NCBI RefSeq assembly: GCF_001512305.1
Contig: NZ_LNUT01000003.1
Span: 62,001-126,000, forward strand
DNA length: 64,000 nucleotides
Reading direction: 5' to 3'
Source: Arthrobacter sp. EPSL27
GTDB taxonomy: Bacteria; Actinomycetota; Actinomycetes; Actinomycetales; Micrococcaceae
Below the pieces are notes generated by a model that was not told the DNA's origin, ran no database searches, and saw only the letters and a program-made list of their open reading frames with translations. The position numbers were made by a program, and so were the translations under genes. Positions 28,055 to 36,984 of this stretch are shown here, piece by piece (position 1 is the first letter of the stretch; every line of letters begins with the position of its first letter).

Positions 28055-29835
28055 TGCGCAAGGTCCTGATCGCCAACCGCGGAGAAATCGCCGTCCGGAT
28101 CGCCCGGGCCTGCGACGACGCGCAGCTGGCCTCCGTCGCCGTCTACGCGGACATCGACGCCGACGCCCTGCACGTATCCGCCGCGGACGAGGCCTACGCC
28201 CTGGGCGGCAACTCGCCGGCCGACACCTACCTCAACGTCCCCAAGCTGCTCGCCGCAGCGGCCGCCTCCGGTGCCGACGCCGTGCACCCCGGCTACGGGT
28301 TCCTCTCCGAAAACGCCGAGTTCGCCCAGGCTGTCCTCGACGCCGGACTCACCTGGATCGGCCCCTCGCCGGACGCCATCCGGCTGCTCGGCAACAAGAT
28401 CACCGCCCGCGAGACCGCCGTCGAGGCCGGCGCCCCGCTGGTCGCCGGCAGCGACGGCCCGGTGGAAACCGCCGCCGAGGCCCGGGCTTTCGCCGAACAG
28501 CACGGCCTGCCGATCGCCATCAAGGCGGCCTTCGGCGGCGGTGGCCGCGGCATGAAGGTGGTCCGCGCCCTGGACGAGGTGGAGGAGGCCTTTGACTCCG
28601 CCGTCCGCGAGGCCGTGGTGGCCTTCGGCCGCGGCGAATGCTTCGTGGAGCGCTACCTCGACCGGCCCCGGCACGTCGAGGCGCAGGTCCTCGCGGACAC
28701 ACACGGCAACGTGGTGGTGGTCGGAACCCGCGACTGCTCGCTCCAGCGCAGGCACCAGAAACTGGTGGAGGAGGCGCCCGCGCCGTTCCTCACCGCGGAC
28801 CAGACCCGCCAGATCTACGCCGGCGCCAAGGCAGTCTGCCGCGCCGCCGGCTACTCCGGCGCCGGCACCGTGGAATTCCTGGTGGCCGCGGACGGCACTG
28901 TGGCGTTCCTTGAGGTCAACACCCGCCTGCAGGTGGAGCACCCCATCACGGAGGAAACCACCGGGATCGACCTCGTGCAGGAGCAGTTCCGCATCGCCGC
29001 GGGCGAACCGCTGCGCATCACCGAGGACCCGGCGCCGCGCGGTCACTCGTTTGAATTCCGGCTCAACGCCGAGGACGTGGGGCGCGGCTTCCTGCCCTCG
29101 CCCGGCACCGTGGACCAGTTCGCCGGCCCCACCGGCCCCGGCATCCGGCTGGACACCGGGGTGCGCTCCGGCTCCTTCGTCCCGCCGCAGTTCGACTCAC
29201 TGCTGGCCAAGCTGATCGTCACCGGGGCGGACCGGCAGCAGGCGCTGCGCCGCGCCCGCCGTGCCCTCGCGGAAATCAGCATCACCGGCGTTTCCACCGT
29301 GCTGCCGTTCCACCGTGCCGTGCTCGAATCGCCGGACTTCACGTCCGAGACCGGCCTCGGCATCCACACCCGCTGGATCGAGACCGACTTCGCGGAAAGC
29401 ATTCCGGCCGACCCGGACTACAGCACCACAGCGCCCGACGGCGAACGCCGCACCATCACGGTCGAGGTGGACGGCCGCCGGATGGCCGTCGGACTGCCGG
29501 CGGACCTCCTGGACGGCTGGGCGCGCTCCGGCGGACCGCTGCCCGCCGGCGTGTCCGTGGACGGCGCCGCGCACGGAGACTCCGACGGCGGCCCGTCCGG
29601 GGGTCGCGGTGCCGCCGCGGACCCGGGGGAGCTCCGCGCGGGCATGGCCGGCACCGTGGTCAAGTGGCTCGTCGAACCGGGCGCCACAGTCTCGGCGGGG
29701 GATCCCGTCGTCGTGCTCGAGGCGATGAAGATGGAGACCCAGGTCTCCGCCCACCGCGACGGGACGGTGACCGGAGTCCGTGCGGCGGCCGGCGGCGTCG
29801 TGGCGGCCGGCGCGGTGCTGGCGCTCATCGGGTAG
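28054..29835 (+). CDS. Biotin carboxylase fused to biotin carboxyl carrier domain
   Basis: A 593-residue biotin-dependent carboxylase subunit. The biotin carboxylase N-domain opens [19 protein letters not shown]. The ATP-grasp has [16 protein letters not shown] near residue 150-165 and [20 protein letters not shown] near 290. The C-terminal BCCP carries the biotinylation site EAMKM with K559. No carboxyltransferase of acyl-CoA type lies nearby. The one-base overlap with pxpBC, whose domains resemble the carboxyltransferase of urea carboxylase, suggests the two proteins form one enzyme. An ordinary acyl-CoA carboxylase role cannot be excluded. Confidence 0.92.
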   Translation: MRKVLIANRGEIAVRIARACDDAQLASVAVYADIDADALHVSAADEAYALGGNSPADTYLNVPKLLAAAAASGADAVHPGYGFLSENAEFAQAVLDAGLTWIGPSPDAIRLLGNKITARETAVEAGAPLVAGSDGPVETAAEARAFAEQHGLPIAIKAAFGGGGRGMKVVRALDEVEEAFDSAVREAVVAFGRGECFVERYLDRPRHVEAQVLADTHGNVVVVGTRDCSLQRRHQKLVEEAPAPFLTADQTRQIYAGAKAVCRAAGYSGAGTVEFLVAADGTVAFLEVNTRLQVEHPITEETTGIDLVQEQFRIAAGEPLRITEDPAPRGHSFEFRLNAEDVGRGFLPSPGTVDQFAGPTGPGIRLDTGVRSGSFVPPQFDSLLAKLIVTGADRQQALRRARRALAEISITGVSTVLPFHRAVLESPDFTSETGLGIHTRWIETDFAESIPADPDYSTTAPDGERRTITVEVDGRRMAVGLPADLLDGWARSGGPLPAGVSVDGAAHGDSDGGPSGGRGAAADPGELRAGMAGTVVKWLVEPGATVSAGDPVVVLEAMKMETQVSAHRDGTVTGVRAAAGGVVAAGAVLALIG

Positions 29836-30015
29836 CCGGCAGCTGCGGCGCTAAGGGGTGCCCTGCCAGTACCCCTATCAGCAGGGACTCCCGCACCGGC
29901 GGCCCGATGGTGTTTGATGGAAGATGCCCCCGACGACGTCCGGGCCAGCAGGCCGCACCCACCCCGTGCGGGACGCCGGGGGTGACCCCCAGAACCAACA
30001 ACAAGCAGGAGACCC

Positions 30016-31056
30016 ATGCTTACCGTTAACGCTTACGCCGCTCCGTCCGCGGAAGAGCCCCTCGCGCCGACCACCATCGAGCGCCGGGACGTCGGCCCGC
30101 ACGATGTCCTGATCGACATCAAGTTCGCCGGTATCTGCCACTCCGACATCCACACTGTCCGCGGCGACTGGGGCCCGCAGCAGTACCCGCTCGCACCGGG
30201 CCACGAAATCGCCGGCATCGTCACCGAGGTCGGCTCGGCCGTCACCAAGCACAGCGTCGGCGACCGCGTCGGCGTCGGCTGCATGGTCAACTCGTGCCGC
30301 GAATGCGTCAACTGCCAGAAGGGCGAGGAGCAGTACTGCCTCGCCGGAAACACGGGCACTTACGGTGCCGTGGACCGCGACGGCACCATCACCCAGGGCG
30401 GCTACTCCACGCACGTGGTGGTGACCGAGGACTTCGTGGTGCAGATCCCCGAGGGCATTGAGCTCGACGTCGCCGCGCCGCTGCTCTGCGCCGGCATCAC
30501 CACCTTCTCGCCGCTGCGCCACTGGGGCGCCGGCCCCGGCAAGAAGGTCGCCGTCGTCGGGCTTGGCGGACTGGGCCACATGGCCGTCAAGCTCGCCCAC
30601 GCCATGGGCGCCGAGGTCACGGTCCTCTCGCAGTCGCTGAAGAAGCAGGAAGACGGCCTGCGCCTCGGCGCGGACCACTACTACGCCACCAGTGATGAGA
30701 ACACGTTCGCCGACCTTGCGGGCTCCTTCGACCTGATCATCAACACGGTGAGCGCCTCGATCGACATCAGCTCCTACCTGCAGCTGCTGAGCCTCGACGG
30801 CGCCCTGGTGAACGTGGGCGCCCCGGCCGAACCGCTGCCGGTGAACGCATTTGCCCTGATCGGCGGACGCCGGTCCTTCGCCGGCTCCATGATCGGCGGC
30901 ATCCGGGAAACGCAGGAAATGCTCGACTTCTGCGCGGAGCACCACCTCGGCGCCGAGATCGAGGTCATCCCGGCCGAGAAGATCAACGAGGCGTACGAGC
31001 GGGTGCTCGCCTCCGACGTGCGGTACCGCTTCGTGATCGACACCTCCACGCTGTAG
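30016..31056 (+). CDS. Zinc-dependent NAD(P) alcohol dehydrogenase (CAD/YahK type)
   Basis: A 346-residue medium-chain dehydrogenase. Catalytic zinc ligands C41 ([12 protein letters not shown]) and H63-E64 (APGHEIAG) are present. The structural-zinc cysteines are in [15 protein letters not shown]. The dinucleotide loop is [17 protein letters not shown]. Together these place it in the cinnamyl-alcohol dehydrogenase subfamily of NADPH-dependent aldehyde reductases. AGGAGA precedes the ATG. It is monocistronic and ended by a strong terminator. The true substrate is unknown. Confidence 0.95.
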   Translation: MLTVNAYAAPSAEEPLAPTTIERRDVGPHDVLIDIKFAGICHSDIHTVRGDWGPQQYPLAPGHEIAGIVTEVGSAVTKHSVGDRVGVGCMVNSCRECVNCQKGEEQYCLAGNTGTYGAVDRDGTITQGGYSTHVVVTEDFVVQIPEGIELDVAAPLLCAGITTFSPLRHWGAGPGKKVAVVGLGGLGHMAVKLAHAMGAEVTVLSQSLKKQEDGLRLGADHYYATSDENTFADLAGSFDLIINTVSASIDISSYLQLLSLDGALVNVGAPAEPLPVNAFALIGGRRSFAGSMIGGIRETQEMLDFCAEHHLGAEIEVIPAEKINEAYERVLASDVRYRFVIDTSTL

Positions 31057-31065
31057 TTCACACGA

Positions 31066-31114
31066 GGGGCCCTTCCGGCCCGGACCGAGAGTCCGGGCCG
31101 GAAGGGCCCCTTTT
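31066..31114 (+). terminator. Rho-independent terminator after alcohol dehydrogenase
   Basis: A perfect 20-bp stem (31066-31085 with 31091-31110), a 5-base loop and TTTT at 31111-31114, starting 10 bp after the dehydrogenase stop. It is the strongest intrinsic terminator in the window. Confidence 0.93.
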
Positions 31115-31160
31115 GCGCGTCTGGCGGGCATCGTCCCAGCTCAGGCCTACAATGAACTCG

Positions 31161-31541
31161 ATGATGCCGGAACGAGCAGTCGCCGCTGAGGGGAAGAACT
31201 CCTTAAGCGTGCGCGCAGGCATCATTGAATCCGTCTGGCGGCCGGGATCATTCGTCGACGTCGACGACGCCAGGGACGCCATGCGCGCCGTCGAGCAGAT
31301 CAGCGGCGGCATCCCGCTGCCGATGCTCTCGGAAATGACCGACGTCGAGATCACCGCCGCGGCCCGGTACGAGTTCGCCCGGACCACCGGGGTGCTCGCC
31401 ATCGCCGTTCTCGGATCCAGCGCCGTGGACCGGGTGGTCGCCGCCGCCATGAGCCGGCACACCCACTACCCGCACGCCTTCTTCACCTCCCGGAATGACG
31501 CCCTCACCTGGCTGACGGACGTCACAAAGAGCACCAACTAG
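31161..31541 (+). CDS. STAS/SpoIIAA-like small protein (DUF7793-like)
   Basis: About 126 residues with a STAS-like alternating fold: ESVWRPGSFVDVDDARDAM, then GGIPLPMLSEMTDVEITAAA and the core AIAVLGSSAVDRVVAAAM, ending FFTSRNDALTWLTDV. Similar proteins are common and uncharacterised in Arthrobacter-like genomes. TACAAT (31148-31153) lies 7 bp before ATG 31161, suggesting a leaderless message. Upstream ATG 31152 and downstream ATG 31164 are alternatives. Function unknown; a regulatory or lipid/phosphate-sensing role is only suggested by fold. Confidence 0.7.
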   Translation: MMPERAVAAEGKNSLSVRAGIIESVWRPGSFVDVDDARDAMRAVEQISGGIPLPMLSEMTDVEITAAARYEFARTTGVLAIAVLGSSAVDRVVAAAMSRHTHYPHAFFTSRNDALTWLTDVTKSTN

Positions 31542-31604
31542 AGTGGGCAGTACCGGGCCGCTGCGGGCCCCCGGTCCCGCCCGACAGATGGAGAGTGGAC
31601 ACGT

Positions 31605-33992
31605 ATGGCCTCGACGACGGACAGCCAGGCGCCTGCGGTGCATGTTGCTGACAGCCACGACCTCCTGCGGGTGCAGGGCGCCCGGGAGAACAACCTCAAA
31701 GACATCAGCATTGAGATCCCCAAACGCCGCCTGACGGTGTTCACGGGTGTATCCGGTTCCGGCAAGAGTTCGCTGGTGTTCGCCACCATCGCCGCCGAAT
31801 CGCAGCGGATGATCAACGAGACGTACAGCGCGTTCGTGCAGGGGTTCATGCCCACCCTGGCGCGGCCCGACGTCGACCATCTCGAGGGACTCACGACGGC
31901 GATCATCGTCGACCAGGAGCGGATGGGCGCCAACCCGCGCTCCACTGTCGGCACCGCCACGGACGCCAACGCGATGCTCCGCATCCTCTTCAGCCGGCTG
32001 GGAACGCCGCACGTCGGGCCCCCGACGGCGTTCTCCTTCAACGTCCCGACGCGCAAGGCCAGCGGGGTGATGAGCACCGAAAAGGCCGGCGGCAGGGTGG
32101 AGAAGAGCGTGGTGCAGAACGCTGTGTACCTGGGCGGCATGTGCCCGCGCTGCGAGGGCATGGGGTCGGTGTCCGACTTCGACCTGACGGCGCTCTACGA
32201 CGAGACCAAATCGCTTGCCGGAGGCGCGCTGACCGTGCCCGGCTACAGCATGGACGGCTGGTACGGGCGCATCTTCAGCGGCGCCGGCTTCGACATGGAC
32301 AAGCCGATCGCGAAGTTCACCAAGAAGGAACTGAACGACCTGCTCTACAAGGAGCCCACCAAGATCAAGGTCGAGGGCATCAACCTCACCTACGAGGGGT
32401 TGATCCCGAAAATCCAGAAGTCGATGCTCTCCAAGGACGTCGACGCGATGCAGCCCCACATCCGGGCGTTTGTGGAACGGGCCATCACGTTCCAGCCCTG
32501 CCCCGAATGCGAGGGCACACGGCTCAGCCCGGAGGCCCGGAGCGCAAGGATCGAGGGCAAGAACATCGCGGACCTGTGCGACATGCAGATCAGCGACCTC
32601 GCCGCGTGGGTCCGGAGGCTCGACGAACCGTCGGTGGCGCCGCTGCTGGCGGGTCTGCAGCACCTGCTCGACTCGTTCGCCGAAATCGGGCTGGGCTACC
32701 TCTCCCTGGCCCGGCCGGCGGGCACACTTTCCGGGGGCGAGGCGCAGCGCACCAAGATGATCCGGCACCTGGGCTCCTCCCTGACGGACATCACGTACGT
32801 CTTTGACGAGCCGACCATCGGCCTGCACCCGCATGACATCGAGCGGATGAACCAGCTGCTGCTGCAGCTGCGGGACAAGGGCAACACCGTGCTGGTCGTC
32901 GAGCACAAACCGGAGACCATCGCCATCGCCGACCACGTGGTTGACCTGGGCCCCGGCGCCGGCACCGGGGGCGGCGAGGTCTGCTTCGAGGGAAGCGTGG
33001 AGGGGCTGCGGGCGAGTGACACCATAACCGGCCGCCACCTCGACGACCGGGCCAAGGTCAAGGACGCGGTGCGGACGCCGTCGGGCGCGATGGAGGTGCG
33101 GGGCGCCTCGACGCACAACCTCAAGGACGTCGACGTCGACGTTCCGCTCGGGGTGCTGTGCGTGGTCACGGGGGTCGCCGGGTCCGGGAAAAGCTCGCTG
33201 ATCCACGGCTCGGTGGCGGGCCGCGACGGTGTGGTGGTGATCGACCAGGGCGCCATCAAGGGCTCCCGCCGCAGCAACCCGGCCACCTACACGGGCCTGC
33301 TGGAGCCGATCCGCAAGGCCTTCGCGAAGGCCAACGGCGTGAAGCCGGCACTCTTCAGCTCCAACTCCGAGGGCGCCTGCCCCACCTGCAACGGCGCGGG
33401 CGTCATCTTCACCGAACTGGGTGTTATGGCCACGGTGGAGTCCACCTGCGAGGACTGCGAGGGCCGGAGGTTCCAGGCGTCGGTCCTGGAGTACACGCTG
33501 GGCGGCCGCAACATCGCCGACGTCCTGGCCATGTCCATGACCGGGGCCGAGGAGTTCTTCGGTGCCGGCGAGGCGAAAACACCGGCGGCGCACAAGATCC
33601 TTGACCGGCTGGTGGACGTCGGGCTCGGCTACCTCACGCTCGGCCAGCCGCTCACCACGCTGTCCGGCGGCGAACGCCAGCGCGTCAAACTGGCCACCCA
33701 GATGGCGGAGAAGGGTGACGTGTACGTCCTCGACGAGCCCACCACCGGCCTGCACCTGGCCGACGTGCAGAACCTGCTGGGCCTCCTGGACCGGCTGGTG
33801 GAATCCGGCAAGTCGGTCATTGTGATCGAGCACCACCAGGCGGTCATGGCGCATGCCGACTGGATCATCGACTTGGGTCCCGGTGCCGGGCACGAGGGCG
33901 GCCAGGTGGTCTTCGAGGGCACCCCGGCCGATCTGGTGGCCGCCCGGTCCACCCTCACCGGGGAACACCTCGCCGCCTACGTGGGCGGGTGA
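31605..33992 (+). CDS. UvrA-like ABC ATPase (short UvrA paralogue)
   Basis: A 795-residue twin-cassette ABC protein of the UvrA family. First cassette: Walker A GVSGSGKSSL, signature LSGGEAQRTKM, Walker B YVFDEPTIGLHP. Second: GVAGSGKSSL, LSGGERQRVKLA, YVLDEPTTGLHL. Zinc-finger pairs occur as CPRCEGMG, CPECEGTR and CPTCNGAG/CEDCEGRR. It is about 150 residues shorter than canonical UvrA (about 940-970). The missing region fits the UvrB-binding insertion, as in the UvrA2/drug-resistance-type paralogues. It is therefore probably not the housekeeping repair UvrA; roles in DNA damage tolerance or drug resistance are known for relatives. Confidence 0.9.
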   Translation: MASTTDSQAPAVHVADSHDLLRVQGARENNLKDISIEIPKRRLTVFTGVSGSGKSSLVFATIAAESQRMINETYSAFVQGFMPTLARPDVDHLEGLTTAIIVDQERMGANPRSTVGTATDANAMLRILFSRLGTPHVGPPTAFSFNVPTRKASGVMSTEKAGGRVEKSVVQNAVYLGGMCPRCEGMGSVSDFDLTALYDETKSLAGGALTVPGYSMDGWYGRIFSGAGFDMDKPIAKFTKKELNDLLYKEPTKIKVEGINLTYEGLIPKIQKSMLSKDVDAMQPHIRAFVERAITFQPCPECEGTRLSPEARSARIEGKNIADLCDMQISDLAAWVRRLDEPSVAPLLAGLQHLLDSFAEIGLGYLSLARPAGTLSGGEAQRTKMIRHLGSSLTDITYVFDEPTIGLHPHDIERMNQLLLQLRDKGNTVLVVEHKPETIAIADHVVDLGPGAGTGGGEVCFEGSVEGLRASDTITGRHLDDRAKVKDAVRTPSGAMEVRGASTHNLKDVDVDVPLGVLCVVTGVAGSGKSSLIHGSVAGRDGVVVIDQGAIKGSRRSNPATYTGLLEPIRKAFAKANGVKPALFSSNSEGACPTCNGAGVIFTELGVMATVESTCEDCEGRRFQASVLEYTLGGRNIADVLAMSMTGAEEFFGAGEAKTPAAHKILDRLVDVGLGYLTLGQPLTTLSGGERQRVKLATQMAEKGDVYVLDEPTTGLHLADVQNLLGLLDRLVESGKSVIVIEHHQAVMAHADWIIDLGPGAGHEGGQVVFEGTPADLVAARSTLTGEHLAAYVGG

Positions 33993-34027
33993 CGCGGCCG
34001 CGTCGCCCGGGGAACTAGGATCGCCGT

Positions 34028-34557
34028 ATGGCGCAGGCTGAGGATGTGTTCGAGGGGGAGCCCGGCGGGCTGCCGGAGCCGATGCCCCGCGGCAGGGCGC
34101 TCTACCGCGAAGCCGAGGCCCCGACGTCGGCCGTCCGGCACGTGGGAGGCTACGCCCCGTTCGTTGACTTCTGTGAAGCCCACGGCGTGCGGGCCGGAGA
34201 CCTGGCATCGGATCCGGAACGGCTCATCTCGTTCCTGCATGAGCACGGTGCCCGGCTTGCGGCCGACGGCGCGCTCGGCGCGGCGGCGGCCGTCTTCGCC
34301 GGAAACACCATCGCTTGGCTGCGGCCGGACGCGCGGTGGACCGCCTACGAAGGGGCCCCGCCGCTGGTGGGCAACCGGGAGAGGCAGTTCGAGACGGGCC
34401 GCCTGCTTGAGGCCTGCGCAGCGCCGACGACGAATCCATCCGGGGCCTCGTTGCCATGCTGGCGGACTGGGCCCGTGCCGAACCGGAGGAGACCCGGACG
34501 ATCCGGCTGCGGGACGTGCCCGGGGGATGGAAGCCTTGGCCGCTGCGCCGCCGGTGA
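34028..34557 (+). pseudogene. Frameshifted gene of unknown function (about 176 residues if repaired)
   Basis: Reading from ATG 34028, a plausible protein runs MAQAEDVFEG to GNRERQFETGRLLEA. It then turns into Arg/Pro/Cys-rich noise. In another frame from about 34416 the sequence continues sensibly (RSADDESIRGLVAMLADWAR, then EETRTIRLRDVPGGW and WPLRRR) to a TGA at 34555-34557. One missing base at about 34413-34421 explains both halves. TAGGAT (34016-34021) 6 bp before the ATG suggests a leaderless mRNA. The family is not recognised. The break may be a real mutation or a sequencing error. Confidence 0.72.
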
Positions 34558-34648
34558 AGTTGACGGCGCGGCCGGGCCCGCCGAAAGTCCAGGCCGCGAC
34601 TTGCCCTCGGCTAGGCTCGAGGGCACCAGAGCCTGAGGGGGCAGCGCA

Positions 34649-34870
34649 ATGATGCAGCGTGCACGGAAGCAAAGAACGGCCGACGAGCGTCGGTCCATTA
34701 AGGCCGGGGCGTTGATCGGGATCGGGATCGCCGTGCTTGTCATGGTCCCTGCGGTGTACCGGCTGCTGGCCGAACCCTTCCGTTGGGTTGATGCCGCACT
34801 GGTCGCTGCTGGCGTCGGCCTGGTCACCGTCCACATCGTCCGGCTGGTCCGGCTGAGAACGGCACCTTGA
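34649..34870 (+). CDS. Small two-helix membrane protein
   Basis: A 73-residue protein with a basic N-terminus (QRARKQRTADERRSIKAG), two hydrophobic helices (GALIGIGIAVLVMVPAVYRLL and WVDAALVAAGVGLVTVHIV) and a basic tail. It is likely an inner-membrane protein; function unknown. GGGGGCAG precedes the start; ATG 34652 is equally possible. Confidence 0.6.
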   Translation: MMQRARKQRTADERRSIKAGALIGIGIAVLVMVPAVYRLLAEPFRWVDAALVAAGVGLVTVHIVRLVRLRTAP

Positions 34871-34927
34871 ACGCGGCCATCGCCGCACGCTGGCTGGCTT
34901 GGGCGCCTGCTTCGGACCCCGGCGTAG

Positions 34928-35041
34928 CGTTCCTGCCCAGTTACCCGGTGCCGGCACAGCCGCCGCCGCAGACGATCCCCGGAAACCCGCGGAACTGCCC
35001 GGCTTTCGGGGACTGCGGGCCGGAGTAACTGGGCAGGAACG
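34928..35041. repeat. 114-bp element bounded by perfect 17-bp inverted repeats
   Basis: CGTTCCTGCCCAGTTAC (34928-34944) is exactly complemented by GTAACTGGGCAGGAACG (35025-35041). The interior has further short stems (CCCCG with CGGGG). It lies between convergent genes and abuts the stop codon of the TetR gene at 35042. It could act as a bidirectional terminator or be a MITE/REP-type dispersed repeat. There is no transposase and no T-run. Confidence 0.75.
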
Positions 35042-35710
35042 TCAGCCGGTGCCCTGGACTGACCTCGCGAGGCCGTCGAGGACCAGGTCCAGCCCGAACT
35101 CGAACTCCGCGCCGTAGTTATAGCCGGGCTTCATCACGTGCTCGATCGAGAACTCGGCGAGGTGCGGGTAGTCCCCGGAGGCATAGAGGCTCAGCATGCG
35201 CCCGGCAACCTCGGCCACAGTTTCCGGGCCGTTGACCGGCAGGGTGGCTTCCGAGAGGGCGAAGCCGTACACGTACGCGTCGATCACCGCGTAGGCGTGG
35301 GCGGTCATTTCCAGCGAGAAGCCCGCCGCACGCAGGGTGCCGATGACGGCGTCGTGGTGCTTCAGCGTCGCCGGGCCGGGGCTGGTCCGCGTCTCCACGA
35401 GGCCGATCGCCCAGGGGTGGCGCCGCATCGCCTCACGGGCGGACGTGGCCCGCCGTCGCATCTCGGTGTGCCAGTCGCCGCCGATCACCGGAAGGTCGAT
35501 CTCGCTGAAAACGATGTCAACGATCCCGTCCAGGACTTCATCCTTGTTAGCCACGTGGTGGTAGAGCGACATCGGCTTGACCTCCAGCGCGTCCGCGAGA
35601 GAACGCATGGTCAGGGCGCCAATGCCGCCGGAATCGGCAACCGCGACGGCGCCGCGCAGCACCAGCTCCCGGCTGAGCCGGGGGCGGCTGGGGAGGTCTC
35701 CTGCAGGCAT
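35042..35710 (-). CDS. TetR-family regulator
   Basis: A 222-residue TetR/AcrR repressor. The N-terminal HTH is GIGALTMRSLADALEVKPMS followed by LYHHVANKDEVLDGIVDIVF. The C-terminal half resembles the tetracycline-repressor type ligand domain. The ATG at 35710 is chosen; the open frame upstream runs through the operator. It is divergent from an MDR oxidoreductase gene and shares a strong operator with it (35744-35783). Confidence 0.9.
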   Translation of the reverse strand: MPAGDLPSRPRLSRELVLRGAVAVADSGGIGALTMRSLADALEVKPMSLYHHVANKDEVLDGIVDIVFSEIDLPVIGGDWHTEMRRRATSAREAMRRHPWAIGLVETRTSPGPATLKHHDAVIGTLRAAGFSLEMTAHAYAVIDAYVYGFALSEATLPVNGPETVAEVAGRMLSLYASGDYPHLAEFSIEHVMKPGYNYGAEFEFGLDLVLDGLARSVQGTG

Positions 35711-35743
35711 TCCACACTCCGGTTTCCTGATGCCATAGACGGT

Positions 35744-35783
35744 TTCGTACTTAGTACGATACATTAACCGTACTAAGTACGAA
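35744..35783. promoter_or_regulatory. TetR operator in the divergent promoter region
   Basis: TTCGTACTTAGTACG (35744-35758) and CGTACTAAGTACGAA (35769-35783) are perfect reverse complements separated by 10 bp. Each arm is also nearly self-palindromic (GTACTtAGTAC). TACATT (35760-35765) in the spacer can serve as a -10 for the plus-strand gene, so bound TetR dimers would cover both divergent promoters. Confidence 0.9.
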
Positions 35784-35805
35784 AACACCCTGGAAGGAAC
35801 CCGGA

Positions 35806-36852
35806 ATGACAGACCAGACCAGTGCCGCGGCCGCAGAGAACACGGTTGCCGCGGACGACACCATGCGGGCGATCGTGCAGGAAGCGTACGGTTCCGTCGA
35901 CGTCCTCCGGCCCGGCCGGACTGCACGGCCGAACATTGCCGACAACGAGGTGCTGGTCCGCGTCCACGCAGCGGGCATGGATCGCGGAACATGGCACCTG
36001 ATGACCGGCCGCCCCTACCTCATGCGCATCATCGGGTTCGGGTTCCGCAGGCCGAAGAGCAGCGTGCCGGGAATCGACGTCGCCGGCACCGTCGCCGCCG
36101 TCGGCTCCGCGGTGACCCGGTTCGCTGTGGGGGACAAGGTCTACGGGATGTCTCGGGGGTCGTTCGCCGAGTACGCCGCCGCGCTGGAGGACAAGCTGGC
36201 CCCCATGCCCTCAAATCTCTCGTTCGAGCAGGCCGCGGCGGTGCCGATCTCAGCGGGCACCGCCCTCCAGGCCCTCGACGCCGGTCGGGTGGAGCGCGGT
36301 GCGAAGGTGTTGGTCCTGGGCGCCTCAGGCGGCGTCGGGAGCTATGCCGTGCAGCTGGCGAAGTACCTGGGGGCTGAGGTCACCGGCGTGGGCAGCGCCA
36401 CAAAGGCCGGACTGATGCGGTCCCTTGGGGCGGAGCATGTCCTGGACTATGCGGCGGACGACTTCGCCGACGGTGCACGCCGCTACGATGTGATCCTCGA
36501 TATCGGCGGCAACCCGAAGCTTTCCCGGCTGCGCCGCGCACTGGCTCCCACGGGGACGGCCGTCGTTGTCGGCGGGGAGGAGGGCGGCAAGTGGACGGGA
36601 GGCTTCGGCCGGTCCATGCGCGCACCCCTCGTGTCCCTGTTTGTACGCCAGCGCCTGGCCATGCTGGCTTCCAAGGAACGCGCCAGCGACCTCGAACGGC
36701 TCACGCCTCTGCTTGAGGCCGGCCACGTCATACCGAGCCGTGACAGGACGTACCCGCTCGATGAGGTGCCGGAGGCCATGCGCCGGCTCGAATCCGGGGA
36801 CGTGCGCGGCAAGATCGCCATCACGGTTATCGCCGACGAAACTGGCTCGTAA
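35806..36852 (+). CDS. MDR-family NAD(P)-dependent oxidoreductase (quinone oxidoreductase-like)
   Basis: A 348-residue medium-chain dehydrogenase without the zinc ligands of alcohol dehydrogenases. The N-terminal GroES-like half has VPGIDVAGTVAAVGSAVTRF and AVGDKVYGMSRGSFAEYAA. The dinucleotide loop is VLGASGGVGSYAVQLAKYLG. It is likely NADPH dependent and may reduce quinones or enones. GGAAGGAAC precedes the ATG. It is controlled by the divergent TetR protein, a common arrangement for electrophile-responsive reductases. Confidence 0.92.
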   Translation: MTDQTSAAAAENTVAADDTMRAIVQEAYGSVDVLRPGRTARPNIADNEVLVRVHAAGMDRGTWHLMTGRPYLMRIIGFGFRRPKSSVPGIDVAGTVAAVGSAVTRFAVGDKVYGMSRGSFAEYAAALEDKLAPMPSNLSFEQAAAVPISAGTALQALDAGRVERGAKVLVLGASGGVGSYAVQLAKYLGAEVTGVGSATKAGLMRSLGAEHVLDYAADDFADGARRYDVILDIGGNPKLSRLRRALAPTGTAVVVGGEEGGKWTGGFGRSMRAPLVSLFVRQRLAMLASKERASDLERLTPLLEAGHVIPSRDRTYPLDEVPEAMRRLESGDVRGKIAITVIADETGS

Positions 36853-36984
36853 GCGGGCCGCCGCAGTGCGGCCCCGTACGCAGGTCCCTGCCCGTTGCCT
36901 CCGAGGAGTGTCCAAACCGGGGGCAGTCCCCCGCGCTGACGCCGGGGTTGATCGTTTCCATGGGTTGTCTCTGCCGGTGGGGTC

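Noticed and set aside
31248..34208. Very long minus-strand frame (986 codons) opposite the UvrA-like gene
   Set aside because: Composition is Gly/Val/Arg/His heavy without domain signals, while the plus-strand protein has all UvrA motifs.
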